DNA of 64,000 bases from Xanthoparmelia taractica. Its lineage: Eukaryota; Ascomycota; Lecanoromycetes; Lecanorales; Parmeliaceae. Below are positions 1-11,284 of the stretch, one piece after another. The notes beneath the pieces were generated by a model. It had not been told where the DNA came from and made no database searches. It saw only the letters and a program-made list of their open reading frames with translations. How positions within the stretch are numbered: the first letter of the stretch is position 1; each line of letters starts with the position of its first letter. The stretch spans positions 39,934 to 103,933 of the forward strand of contig JANQBS010000144.1 of NCBI GenBank assembly GCA_033085395.1. The letters run 5' to 3'. A program made the position numbers and the translations under genes.

Positions 1-3000
1 CCAGGGGAACGGATCGTAATGTTATGCTCAGATTGACACGCAACGGATGGAATCGAGAGAACAACGATACTGAAGGCACGAGTGTTGGGGCTATGTCGAT
101 GATAGAAGTCATGAGTGCCTTACTTTGACGGACGAATCCCGTGGCACAAAGCAATAATGCCTCCTTAAAACCGGCGCTGTTGTAAACAAGATTGGCGCAG
201 TAGCCGACATAGTCGTATACGCCACGTGAAAGCCATCTAGCTCTGCCCTCAATGGACGACAAAGACTCGTGAGCCACGACCGAAAAGGCGGGGATGTCAG
301 ATTCGAACATGAATACTCCCGTTGCAGTGATAACATTCATAAGCCTGTCTAGAGAAGTCTCTGCATAGGTTGCTGCCATGTCTGCTACCAACGAGTTTCG
401 CGTGAATTTTGCCACAGGTGGTATGACCCATCCGATTGGGGTGAAAAGGAGGCGTCCGATGACATCAGTCCAGTAGAACGTGCAGGCTGTGCTGAATGTG
501 AACACATCAATGATAGTATCTGCCGTTGATGCAACGCACCGGATTGGAAGCTTCAATAGAAGGGAGACAGGATGGGCCAAGAAGACCAGAAACAGCTTCC
601 CTGAAATGTATGGTATCCAGACACCGAAGAAAATGGTCAGTGACACCAGGCAGGCGCAGAACATTGCGTTTTGTACCAATCCTGCTAAGGGGCCTTGCAT
701 TCCCACTAGCTCCATTATGCCCTCTAAATCCTCAATGTCATCAGCTGCTTCAACCTCATTCGGATCAAGACCCGCTTGGATGGCGGCTGCGACGACTTCA
801 GGGTCTTGTCCGGGAATTCCTCCATCATTTTCAGCCGGCCTCAGGGGATGTCCGTGTTCCATGGGTACAAAAGGTGCTTCATCGGCAATGTTGTCCACGA
901 TTTGCTCGTCGTCACCTGCGAGCTGCTCCGAGGGAGGTTGCGCTGGCGCAACATCTCCCCAAAGCCAGTCTGTGACACGCTCAAGGAGGCCGAGACGTCG
1001 CCGAGGAGCGCCGTGAGGGGAATCAGCTTGTATTCGTCCTTCGCTTGCTTCGAATGGCGAGGTAATAGGCTGTGCTGTTTCAAGCGTCATTTCCTCGCTT
1101 GAACCATCCGGACCAGGAATACCAGCAGTGGTGTTGTCCTCTGGCAATCCTCCCTCGTAGTCAGAGCGAAAGGGGTTGTCGTTAGCGGCCTCGATAGGAG
1201 TACCATCTGAGCTAGCAGTATCAGGATCTTCTTTAGCTCCTTTGGTTACTACATCTTGCTCTTTCGCTCTGTTCCCTGTCGAACTCTGGGTTGGACTAGG
1301 TAGACCATTGTGTGATATCGACTTCTGATCTTGCGAGTAGATGTCTGAAGTAGGTTGTGATTCTTGAGCAGAAAACGCGGGCGCCTCAGCATCTGCACTT
1401 TGGTTTGAGTTTCGCGGAGGCTCTGCATCCGAGCTCTGTTCGTCTTTGGAATCCGAGTTGGGGTTCCGTGGAATTTTGTCAAGGATGACGAACCCTTCAT
1501 CATCACTTGGCCGAAGGCTGTTGCTGGTCACATTGTCCTTATCGCCCACCGCCACCGTTTGCGTGTCATCCGCCGAAGAAACAATATGACTACCCTCCGG
1601 AACGTTCATGCTCGATAAATTTTCAATCTTTCTCATTGACGCCACAATCCAACTCAGTTCATCATTGCGACCCTCCTCGTCAATGATTCTGATGACCTCT
1701 GATGGTTTGTTCTCGGCGCGGTTCCAAATTTCCTGGAATGTGTTTCCAGGGTCATCTCCGTCTTCAGAGACTCGAGACTGCTCTTCAATAGTGCGACGAA
1801 TCTCAGCAGCCCTAGCTAGCTTATCCCTGTCTGGCATCGCGGGTCTTTGGAGTGAGCCTTGGATCCGATCATTGGGGACATTGTTGGATGCATCAGCTTC
1901 TGATTTAGAGTCCTCGATTGCTACATCTTCATGTTCCGAGCCCTCAGTAGCAAACTCGTCCGGTTGATTTGTACCTTGCTCTGAGATTTGCCTAGGGTGG
2001 GCCGGTCTTCGAGGTCTAGGTCTTGCAATAATTCTCGGCCTTGGCCCTTGTACTTGTATACCCGCGTCTGCGAGCCCGACAGCAGCTTCACCTACCGGGC
2101 CTTGATGTCTTTGATCGACGGGCGGTTGCACTACATCGTCTGCATTTGGTGCTCCGGGAAGATTGACGCGGGGTTCAGCCCCACCAAATAGATTGGGCTG
2201 TTGCTGGACAACCCACTCTCTAATCAAGAATATGAGTATAAAAGCCGTGACGAGCGCCAGCGTGATGATCTGTCCTTCAAGGGCATCGATGATAAGATTG
2301 TTCAGTATAGTCGACCGCGTTAGCGTCCTGAGAAACCTGATGTCAGACAGCCAGGATGACGAGCGTGGAACATGGGCTGCGTGAATAGTAATGTTTGTCC
2401 TTGGAGTCGTTGAAGATGGAGATTCGCCAGACGCCTGACCCACGACGGAACTATATAGCTTCTTTAACAGCTTAAGCCCTAGAGGTTCACTGGCCGCAAA
2501 TAACCATCGAATTGGAGAGGCGAGGTTCGGAATATTGTTTGAAATTTTTAGTATGATCTCCGATACGGTAGCTTCTCTCGACTTAAACAGATTTGAGTCG
2601 GCCGGGCTCGTGCTTTGTGCAGCAAGATTGGCGGAAATGTTGAAAATTGCCGACTGATTTTGTATGGCCCTTTCTTTCCAATCCACCCAGCCTCCGTCGC
2701 CTATCCAGAAGAGGCCCCTCCATATAGTTCGCATGCACCATGGTAGCCAAGCCACCCAGACAAACATCACGAGCTGGAAGCGGGACCAGGTCAGGAGACT
2801 CTTCCATGTGTGTATTGCAGCCTGTCGTAGGAATACCGGAAGCGGAACCGTACTAGGCATTTGGGGATGGTAGAGCTTAGTGAAGTGGAACGGTGTCTTG
2901 CATAACTCGCAATGTTTTTTCTGTGAATGTGCCAGCCATTCCATGAGACAGTTTTGATGGACAAATTTGATACTGCCACTGCATTTGCACGGATAGAATA

Positions 3001-3253
3001 AAGGCTCGTCTTGAGAGCCCTCGCCTCGGCAAATCCTACAGGTGTCCGCTTCGTCCAAACTCTTCTGTTTCTCCTTTGCATTCGTATCGTAAGCTGGATC
3101 ATTCATGATGTCCGGCTTGACGTCTAGGTTCCCATCATTCGAAGTCTTCTGTCCCCCCTCCAGATTCGTGTCTTGCGTTTGATTTTTCATAACAGAATCC
3201 GGATCAGGCATTAGCTTTAGGCCTCCGACGTCTGTGTCTTTAGCAGATTCCAT
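1..3253 (-). CDS. doa10: Doa10/MARCH6-type RING-CH E3 ubiquitin ligase, 3' end outside window
   Basis: The reading frame is open from the ATG at 3253 to the window edge (about 1084 residues), so the C-terminus is missing. A RING-CH finger lies at residues 72-118 (CRICRGEG..., CKCSGS, H99, C102 and a CELCKT pair), the E3 catalytic module that recruits a ubiquitin-conjugating enzyme. Hydrophobic segments follow near residues 155-175 and 305-325. A long polar acidic linker comes next, and further membrane segments begin near residue 850. This order (N-terminal RING-CH, first membrane pair, long loop, membrane-rich C-terminal half) is that of Doa10/Ssm4, the ER and inner-nuclear-membrane ligase of ER-associated degradation. 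No intron is needed in the visible part. It diverges from the gene starting at 3959. The family is clear; substrates cannot be read from sequence. Confidence 0.92.
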   Translation of the reverse strand, partial: MESAKDTDVGGLKLMPDPDSVMKNQTQDTNLEGGQKTSNDGNLDVKPDIMNDPAYDTNAKEKQKSLDEADTCRICRGEGSQDEPLFYPCKCSGSIKFVHQNCLMEWLAHSQKKHCELCKTPFHFTKLYHPQMPSTVPLPVFLRQAAIHTWKSLLTWSRFQLVMFVWVAWLPWCMRTIWRGLFWIGDGGWVDWKERAIQNQSAIFNISANLAAQSTSPADSNLFKSREATVSEIILKISNNIPNLASPIRWLFAASEPLGLKLLKKLYSSVVGQASGESPSSTTPRTNITIHAAHVPRSSSWLSDIRFLRTLTRSTILNNLIIDALEGQIITLALVTAFILIFLIREWVVQQQPNLFGGAEPRVNLPGAPNADDVVQPPVDQRHQGPVGEAAVGLADAGIQVQGPRPRIIARPRPRRPAHPRQISEQGTNQPDEFATEGSEHEDVAIEDSKSEADASNNVPNDRIQGSLQRPAMPDRDKLARAAEIRRTIEEQSRVSEDGDDPGNTFQEIWNRAENKPSEVIRIIDEEGRNDELSWIVASMRKIENLSSMNVPEGSHIVSSADDTQTVAVGDKDNVTSNSLRPSDDEGFVILDKIPRNPNSDSKDEQSSDAEPPRNSNQSADAEAPAFSAQESQPTSDIYSQDQKSISHNGLPSPTQSSTGNRAKEQDVVTKGAKEDPDTASSDGTPIEAANDNPFRSDYEGGLPEDNTTAGIPGPDGSSEEMTLETAQPITSPFEASEGRIQADSPHGAPRRRLGLLERVTDWLWGDVAPAQPPSEQLAGDDEQIVDNIADEAPFVPMEHGHPLRPAENDGGIPGQDPEVVAAAIQAGLDPNEVEAADDIEDLEGIMELVGMQGPLAGLVQNAMFCACLVSLTIFFGVWIPYISGKLFLVFLAHPVSLLLKLPIRCVASTADTIIDVFTFSTACTFYWTDVIGRLLFTPIGWVIPPVAKFTRNSLVADMAATYAETSLDRLMNVITATGVFMFESDIPAFSVVAHESLSSIEGRARWLSRGVYDYVGYCANLVYNSAGFKEALLLCATGFVRQSKALMTSIIDIAPTLVPSVSLFSRFHPLRVNLSITLRSVPL

Positions 3254-3958
3254 GGCGAGATAGTCAAGGCTTATGAGGGTCAGGTAGCGATCGGTTCGTC
3301 TCAAACGGAAGAGCGTGAAGAGGGAGGAGAGACCTCATCTCAGCGAGTTGAGAAGTGGAACTCCATAAGTGGAGATGATGTCCTGATGTGACTCGCTCAG
3401 TGGGGAGTCTAGTAAGCCTGGGAACTTAGCATCAGATGCTGAAGAGTGACGGATTTCGGTTCTGACCAACGAGGGCTAGCGTTAAAGCTCCTTAGATTTC
3501 TTCGTATGCCAAAAGTCATTAAATCCGCCTTTTGGCAACGACGATGTTGAAGAGTCTTCACACACGAGTAGTCGTAGTGATGTGAGGTGAATAGAGTGTT
3601 GTGAAGACCTGGACACAAGGTAGTGAGGATTAAGAGGTATAATACATCCTCGGCACGCGACAAAATTGCATCATTGGTATGGCCAAGCAGGATTTAGATA
3701 TCAGATACCCCCAAACTTGCCTTTACAATTTACCACGACAACCACATGTTACTAGAAGGTACATAGAGTACCTCGACTACTAACCCTGACACTGCCTCCT
3801 CTTGTCATTCCTTTTTCGCTCCCATTTGACACGGAAATTACGCAGGCTCTTCCAGGAGGTTGATCGACCTAAGCGCTGTGAAGGACGTTCTATTTTTTAT
3901 CCCCCCATCCCCCCTTACCTAATTCACTGTGGCTACGACGCAGCTCCAGTATTCTGCT
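3254..3958. promoter_or_regulatory. Divergent intergenic region between doa10 and the Ala/Ser-repeat gene
   Basis: About 700 bp separate two divergent start codons, so both promoters should lie here. A pyrimidine-rich stretch with a C-run (near 3895-3915) precedes the start at 3959. I see no coding sequence or clear TATA box. Confidence 0.5.
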
Positions 3959-6900
3959 ATGGCAGCAGAGGTGAATGGGCGGCCGAAAGACCCAACTATC
4001 GCCGAGACCAGACCGAATGGCCGGATTGTTGGACGGAGACCTGCGGGTAAGAAACATACAACACAAAGCCTTTCAACTAAGGGTTTTAGCTGGATCGCCA
4101 GGTAAGTTCTAGCAGTATGTTCAAGGTCATCAACCAGGCTAAGGCTATTCGTCGTCTAGGCTGCTTCTCTGGTACACCGTTATCACTGCCCTCTTTCGCT
4201 GTCCCTCATCTTTCGACAATCTCACTGAGGCGTCTCCTAAAGTGTGCGAGCCGTACCTGAGAGTGCGATCATATATAGCACCATACGTTCAGCCTTACTA
4301 TGATGCGTACGCTGCACCTTCGGTGAACAAGGCACGTCCCTATGTTGAAAAATTTAACCAAGACATCTACACCCCGTCACTGGTATATGGAAAACAAAGC
4401 TATGACATTTACGGGGCTCCAAGACTCCACAAAGCCCGAGAATATGGCCAGGACAAGTGGGCGAATATTGTGAAACCCCAAATTGATGTCGCCCAGGCAC
4501 AGGTCAAGAAGCAGTACGACTCCAATTTGGCTCCACAGGTCAACAAAGCTTATGCTACAGCTGCTCCCTACTATACCTCCAGCCGCAACAGCATTTCGGA
4601 GATATACAATACCCATATTTTACCGGCTCTGGAGGCTTCCCGGCCTTATGCTGAAAAGGTCTACGCGTTCGGCCACAAGCTTACTGTCGAAATTGGTCTG
4701 CCATATGCTCAATCAGCATGGACATCGACTGTCGGTTTCTTTGATCACACCATATGGCCGAAGCTTCGGATCCTATATGGCGACAATGTTGAACCTCAGC
4801 TAGTCAGGATTGGGGAGAGGCTTGGAAGATACCGTGACGGCAGAAAGCTCAAAGCCCTCATGAAAGAGGATAGTAACTCAAGCCAGCTCCCTTCGGCATC
4901 ATCCAGTATCTCATCAGTCGTAGCGTCGATCGCACCTGACCAAACGCCTAGCTTCACCTCGACTACTGAGTCGTCAGCAGCCAGCGTATCCTCCTCTGCT
5001 ACTCCTGAAGAAGAAGCGAGACAGACGCGGGAGAAGATTGAGACTGACCTTAGGAACTGGCAGGAGAAGTTTGCAAAAGCCGCAGACACGGGAACTGAGG
5101 ATCTAAAAGAGCGCATTAAGGAGATCAGTGAGCGCCAAATCAAAAGTCAAGTCCATGGGGTTGGCGAGGCATTGGTTACTCAGCTAGAAGAGACGTCAAG
5201 ATCTGAGTTGGCAAACCTCAAGAAAGAAATTCAGGCGTTGGTCATGAAGCTTCCTGTAGAATACGATGATACGGACCTTGGCAGGGCCTCTCTTTCGTTG
5301 TCTAGAGCGACTAGGCATGCTGGTGTTACGGTCAAGGACAAAGCACAAAGCTTGCGTACTTGGAAGGAGAACTTTGACAAGGAGACTCAATCACTTGTGT
5401 CTGCGGCATCCGAATCGACATTGGACGTTATCGACAACATCCGTGACCTCGGCTTGCAAGAGATCGGCCTTAGGTGGGCTCAAATGGAAGGTGTCACTTA
5501 CAAAGACTGGTCCAAATATCACGAGGTTAAAAAGACTTTTGACGAATGGCGTCAGAAGGTTGAAGCTGTTGCAAAAGGTCACGAGGGGTTGCAAAAGGCG
5601 AAGGAGGCTGGAGAGGAGATCGAATCAAAAGGCATGGCTTGCGCCGAAAAGACAGCTAAGGAACTTGCCCGATTAAAGGAAGTCGGTCAATGGAAGATCG
5701 AAGCAAGAGATGTCTCAGATGACTTCAGTACCAAGTACATGCCCGCCGCTGCCGCCGCAGGAGCTCAGAAGGTGATGGACCTTGGTAGCTCAGCAAGCAA
5801 ATACGTCGTTGGGACATCTCAAGGTGTCGTCGAGTCCGCCATTTCTGAAGCCACTGAGAAAGCTTCCGGTGCGGCATCGAGTGCCTCCTCTGCGGCTGTT
5901 GGTGCTGAGCCTGGGGTCGTTGAGCAGGCAAGTTCCAGTGTCGTGGACGCAGCCACTGGCGCTTCAGAGAGAGCAAACGAAGCTGTAATGGGCACGGCCA
6001 AACCGAAAGCTGAAACCATTGTTTCCGCTGCCAAAGACAAAGCTAACCAGGTAGCCTCTGATGGCAGCAAGACCGTTGTTGGTACACCAGCACCTGCTGG
6101 CAGTGCTTCAAGTGGTGCAGGTTCTGTCATCCCAAGTGCTTCCTCGGTGGCAAGCCAGGCTTCGAAGAAGGTATACGGAGGAGCAATGGCCCAGAAAGTC
6201 GGCGAGCAGAAACCCATACTCGATGACGTCTTCAGTGATGATGATGATGCGACTTACTCCGAGAAGATGCAAAGTATGGTCAATCTAGCTGGCGACAGAT
6301 TTGCGGATGTCACAAAAGCTGTTAGCGAGGCTCTAATGAAAGCCACAACGACGCAAGGAACAGTTGAGAGCGCTTCATCAGTGGCAGAAGAACAGTACTT
6401 AAAGGCACTTGCGGCAGCTTCGAGTGTCCTATATGGCACGGAAACAGGCGCTATCGAGAGTGCAACGAGTGTAGCGGCGGGCAAGTATGCCCAAGCTGTA
6501 GAAGCGTAAGTAGGACCTGACCCTTCCTCAAGATATAATACCTAATCCACTTAGGGCGTCCTCGATCATTTACGGGACTTCGACTCCTGCGGCCCAATCT
6601 GCCGCTAGCGCAGCTTCTTCAGCGTACGCAAAGGCCGTTTCCAGAGCAAACGAGCAGTACTCGCACGCAAGGTCCATCGTCTCTGCGCAGATTACTGGAG
6701 AGCCAAAGCCCATTCACGAGGAAATGTTTGCTTCGGTAGAGAGCGGCTATTCAGGAGCACTGGCTGCGGCCAGTGAATACTTCCAGGGCGCTCTTGGTGC
6801 AGCCTCAACTGCTGCCTATGGTACTCCGCCGAGTCCCCAACAATCCCTTGTTGCTGTGGCGAATGCAAAGTACTCAGATGCAATGTCAGCTGCATCGTCT

Positions 6901-8631
6901 CAACTCGACTCTGCGAAAACCGCGATGGGAGCTACGTCGACCCCTGGCTATGAGAAATTCATGTCTGAAGCCAGCGAACGTTACTCAAGCTTGATCGGAG
7001 CTGCAAGTGCTTCTCACGCATCTGCAACTAAGGCCGCCAGTGGTGCAATATACGGTCCGAGTCAAGGAGTCTTTGAATCCATATCAGCGCTTGCTTCATC
7101 AAGGCTAGCGGACAGCCTCAGTGCTGCATCCGCTCAATATTCTAGTGTGAAGACTGCGATTGGTGCAACCCCTACTCCGGCCCATCAGCAATACCTTGCC
7201 GAAGGCCAGCGCCGGTATTACGAGGCGGTGGGTCTAGCTCATGACCGCTACTCAGAGTTTCTTGAAGCAGCGTCAAATGCCGTGATCGGAACTCCAACAC
7301 CGAAACACGAAAGCTTTGCTAGTGTTGCGTCCGAACGACTACACGGCACCTCAACCCCTGCCTACCAATCAATGCTGAATGCCGCTCAGTCCCAGTACAG
7401 CGACGCGGCATCTCGGGCTTCCGAGAAGCTGAATTCCGTCTTGGGTTCGGCTAGCTCGGCTGTTGGAAAGACAAGCAAGTCGCCAGCACAGAGCATACTT
7501 GACTCGGCCTCCTCTCAATACAGTTCAGCGCTTTCTTTGGCATCTGCGTCGCTGTCTTCAGTCTCCGCTGCCGCAAGTAGTGCAGTAATTCCTAGTTCGA
7601 CGGGCAAAGTTGAGTCTATGGCATCAGCGGCCTCCGAGAGAGCGTCTTCAATCTCTTCCGCGGCTAGCGCTAGAGTTGTTGGTTCTGAGACGCCATGGAC
7701 AGAGGCCGTTGCAAGTCAAGCCTCCACGAATTGGGAAGCTCTCGTTTCTCAGGCATCGGAGAGGGTCTATGGCGCTCCGGTCCCTTATTCGCAGTCGGTC
7801 CTCTCACAAGCCGGCGAATACGCATCTCAAGCCACTGATGCAGCCGCATCACAATATCAAGCTGTCCAGGCTCTGTTCTCCGAGCTTGTCAATGGTAGGG
7901 AGCCGGATTTCACTGAATCGGTAATGAACCGCCTCAGCGCAGCGTACTACACTGGTGCACACGCCAGCGCCGCTGCTTCCGCATCGAGTTATGCAAGCGA
8001 TGCCTACGCCTCTGCATCTTCAGTCGTCTCTACTGTGTTTACTCCTCCCGCCACTCTTGAAGCGATCATCGCAGCAGCAAATGAGCAAGTCAACGCTGCT
8101 GTTGAGGCCGCAAGCAACGCGTATCATGGGTCAAGCAAAGGAACATATGAGCAAGGCACATCCGCGGCCGCTAGTGCTGCATCCTCAGTCTCATCACGCG
8201 CCAGCGAAGCCATCTATGGGACTCAACCAAGCTTTGTTGAATCAGCTCAAGCTAGCCTCAGTGCTGTAGCCAAATCTGCGCAGGATGCCATCTCAGCCGC
8301 TCTTTACGGTACCACAGCGACCGGGGCCACCGCCAGTGTCACAAACGCTGCTAGCAATGCTTATGCCTCGGTCTCTTCAGTGGTGGTAGACAACGCGGCT
8401 GCTGCAAGTTCAGCTATGGACGCCACTCAATCCAGGATCCGAGAGGCTGTCTATGGGCCGGAGAAAGGAGCGATGGAAAGTGCACAAGGGAAACTCATGG
8501 CCGCGGTAGAGAGTGCAAAGGCCAAGTTGGCTGAGTTCGGAAACGGTGTGCAGGAGACCGCTGAGGACATGGTTAGCAGTGTGACTAGCGCTGCTGCCAA
8601 GGTGACTGATACAGTGAAGGATGAGCTGTGA
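3959..8631 (+). CDS. Large Ala/Ser-rich repeat protein (family often mislabelled 'transcription factor hoxa13')
   Basis: Three exons, 3959-4101, 4160-6505 and 6555-8631, join in frame to give 1521 residues. The introns have GTAAG donors. A basic N-terminus is followed by one hydrophobic stretch at about residues 47-62 (LLLWYTVITALF), then a conserved Pro/Tyr-rich block (YIAPYVQPYYDAY) with repeated APxVxKARPY-like units. A charged, probably coiled-coil region follows (about residues 290-520). The C-terminal two thirds are imperfect ~35-45-residue Ala/Ser modules, many closing on a Y-G-T/P-x-x-P motif. Aspergillus relatives often carry the name hoxa13, but no homeodomain is visible. The composition resembles amphipathic-helix, apolipoprotein-like or LEA-like proteins. 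A membrane-anchored surface-coating or structural role is inference. The conserved start of exon 2 supports the upstream ATG at 3959. Confidence 0.85.
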
Positions 8632-9648
8632 GCGGAGTATTATGAGAGGTGAAGAGGAGACGGAATGAAATGAGAGGCAAGGGTAGTGGAGGAAAGGAGA
8701 GAGGAGTGGAGGGGGAAAGGGGAACGTAAACAGGAGAATTGCACGATGGCATGAACGCTTTCGCTAATTTGTTTTTACCCCTTTCTTCTCGATTTCAACA
8801 GCCTTGTCGATTCCATTTCCTGGTCCCAGAGAGATGGATCTTCTCGTACATAGAGCGAGGTGTCTCTTTCTGTTTACAGTTCTTTGGCGATATTCCCCTT
8901 GCAGTGGTCAGTCAGATAGTGACATTATCCGTATGTACTGTACTAATTACGAGAACTACTTTGGTTTCTTTTCATCTAGCACCCCCTATCGTGCCGAGTA
9001 GTTCAGCGCCCTGCTGGTCCGTATTCTCCTTGCAACTTTGTCCCTGTGACGTTCGCCTCTGCGATATGACATCAACCCACTGACTTCCCGGGCATGATGT
9101 GATGAATTGGTCAAGTGAGCAGAAGGAAATCGGTACAAGGGACGAGATGAGATGAGATGGGAGGAACCATTCTGCGTAAGTCGAGTGGAAAGGTTGGCTG
9201 GCACATCCTAGATGCGAACGCTCGAATACTGAATGGGGTGGGTACGTTTGCCCCCATCCAGCTGTTTCTTGGATATTGGCAGAATGGGTCTCAATCACTC
9301 TGGGGGGTTGTGGATGTGGGAGAGTAGGCTTGGTAGAGGTTTTGCACATCTGTTGCACACTGTTTGTGGTATGTGCACTTGGAGGGCGCACCTGGCTCCT
9401 AGGTTTGTATAGGCCTGTGGTGGAGAGGAGGTAGGATGGACGGGGTTTGGTGGTTAAAGAGATTCGTGGGCAATTGTTCGCCATTGCATTGACTGGTGTT
9501 TGTAAGCAAGAGGGCGTGCTACGAGGGATATGACGCCGTAGTCAATTCTTTTCTGTGGTGTATTTCGTCTGGTAGTAAGGGGTTGGTGGCCGGGCAGAGC
9601 ACGTTTGGAGCAAGTAGCCCTGGCAGCGTCTTGCGTTATCGTTCAATT
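8632..9648. other. Intergenic, convergent 3' flanks
   Basis: This lies between two genes whose 3' ends face each other. It starts with a purine-rich 3' flank (GAG/GGAA-rich, 8635-8725). No protein-like reading frame or RNA gene is apparent. Confidence 0.5.
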
Positions 9649-10806
9649 TCATGCTGTTGAGGCTTGATCATCAGCGCTCTCCACTACCACTTTCAAAACG
9701 AGCTTGCCATCTGCGTCCTTTGTTCTGGCCGCCATCTCAAAAGCGCACTCGGCATCGTCAAGACCGCGGAACCGATGTGTGATGAGCTTTTCAAGGTCTG
9801 GCAGCAGTGGGTCGTGGCCTGCCACGAGCTCTATGGCCAGAGGGTACGTATCTGCATAGCGAAACGTCCCCAGGATATCGACCTCACGGAGCACAGCTGC
9901 CGAGATGGGCAGTGTTTGGACAGGATTGCCCATGCCTACAATCACGACTTTGCCTCCGGGACGTGCGGCGTATATGGCAGCCTGGGTACAAGCTTCGGCA
10001 CCTGTACATTCCAGCACTACATCGAACCCACCAGTTGACTCCGCACCATTCGATATCGTTTCCATTACCGAGACCGCAGCTTCCTTGGCAATCTGGAGAT
10101 TTTCTTCGATGTTTTGACCTCGTATGGCAGGGACCGTGAACCCTGTATGCGCGAAGCCATGTTGAGTAGCAAATCTGGTCCTTTTTTGCTGAATGTCTGC
10201 AATCACGACATGGCTTGATCCGGCCACCGTGGCCATGGCCGCACACAGCAGTCCCACAGTTCCAGCACCAAACACAAGCGTGGAGCTCCCTTGCGCGATC
10301 TGAGCTCGCCGCGATGCCTGTATGGCTACGCTCAATGGTTCAAGGATGGCTCCCAGACCATAGGAGACTCTATCGGGCAACTTGTGGCACCATGATGCGG
10401 GGTGATTGATTCTTTCCCGAAGCGTACCTTGGAAATGAGGAAATGCTTTCGCCGAACCCCTGAATTTAATTTGCGGACAAATGTTGTATCGGCCTTCCCT
10501 GCATCGTTCGCACTCTGCGCACGGTAGCCCGACCTCCAGCGCCACACGTTCCCCCACGTTGAAGCCAGCCACTTGCGAACCGGCCTCTACAATTACTCCT
10601 GCAGACTCATGCCCCAGGCACAGAGGTTCCCTCACCCAAATATCGCCATTACGGTAGTGCTGGTAGTAGTGCAGATCTGAACCGCAGAGGCCAGTAGCTT
10701 TGATAGCGATTTGGAGTTCTGTAGGGTTTGGGGGTTCAATTGTCCTTGCTTCGAGCCTCAGGTCTTTTGGACCATGCAATACTGAAGCTCTGCAGAGTTT
10801 CTCCAT
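9649..10806 (-). CDS. Zinc-dependent MDR dehydrogenase, sorbitol/xylitol dehydrogenase-like
   Basis: A single-exon gene of 385 residues from the ATG at 10806; an in-frame ATG 42 nt upstream adds a non-conserved leader and is less likely. Catalytic zinc ligands are visible: C41 in GLCGSD and H66-E67 in LGHES, plus a later ILEP glutamate. The structural zinc lobe is complete (C96, C99, C102, C110 in PCAECERCREGRYNIC). A Rossmann fold follows with FGAGTVGLLC and an acidic residue after the second strand (VIADIQQKR), which favours NAD(H) over NADP(H). The family oxidises polyols such as sorbitol, xylitol or L-arabinitol to ketoses in the cytosol. Which polyol this one uses cannot be decided. It lies downstream of the CFEM receptor gene on the same strand. 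Confidence 0.88.
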   Translation of the reverse strand: MEKLCRASVLHGPKDLRLEARTIEPPNPTELQIAIKATGLCGSDLHYYQHYRNGDIWVREPLCLGHESAGVIVEAGSQVAGFNVGERVALEVGLPCAECERCREGRYNICPQIKFRGSAKAFPHFQGTLRERINHPASWCHKLPDRVSYGLGAILEPLSVAIQASRRAQIAQGSSTLVFGAGTVGLLCAAMATVAGSSHVVIADIQQKRTRFATQHGFAHTGFTVPAIRGQNIEENLQIAKEAAVSVMETISNGAESTGGFDVVLECTGAEACTQAAIYAARPGGKVVIVGMGNPVQTLPISAAVLREVDILGTFRYADTYPLAIELVAGHDPLLPDLEKLITHRFRGLDDAECAFEMAARTKDADGKLVLKVVVESADDQASTA

Positions 10807-11284
10807 AGCTAATAACAGACGAGAACCCAGTAGCACCGGCACCACCACCCTGGATTGTACATTGACGAATCTCGGCTATTGTTCGGCCGGCCTCAGACCA
10901 TTTTCGATACCAGGAATCGAATCGAATCATGAACAACAGCAGGATCAATATAACCTGATTATTGTCGTGGATTTGGCCCTTCTTTATGAAGCCTTTTTCA
11001 TGAACTCTTAGTCTTTCACTCTGCAAGAATATATTCAATGCTGGGTAAGGTGGGCCGATGGCCCCATTACGTATCTCTCATTCAACGGCCGTCATATGTA
11101 GAATGCAGCAAAAAATCTATATGCAGTCTTTGTATCTTCAAAAGTATTGTCGACGGCCATCATCTCGTGAAAACTCCTAGCTCCTCGCTATCCGGGTATT
11201 TCCCCCCAGGCCTCCATCATTTACCTCATTTCATATATTCATGCTTCATTCACAAGCCTAGTCGTTATAAATTTCAAGTTCTTT
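10807..11284. other. Intergenic, promoter side of the dehydrogenase
   Basis: About 480 bp between the receptor's stop codon and the dehydrogenase start. No further feature is seen. Confidence 0.45.

Noticed and set aside
8972..9484. 170-codon minus-strand frame downstream of the repeat protein gene
   Set aside because: No domain, biased composition and no splice partner; probably chance.
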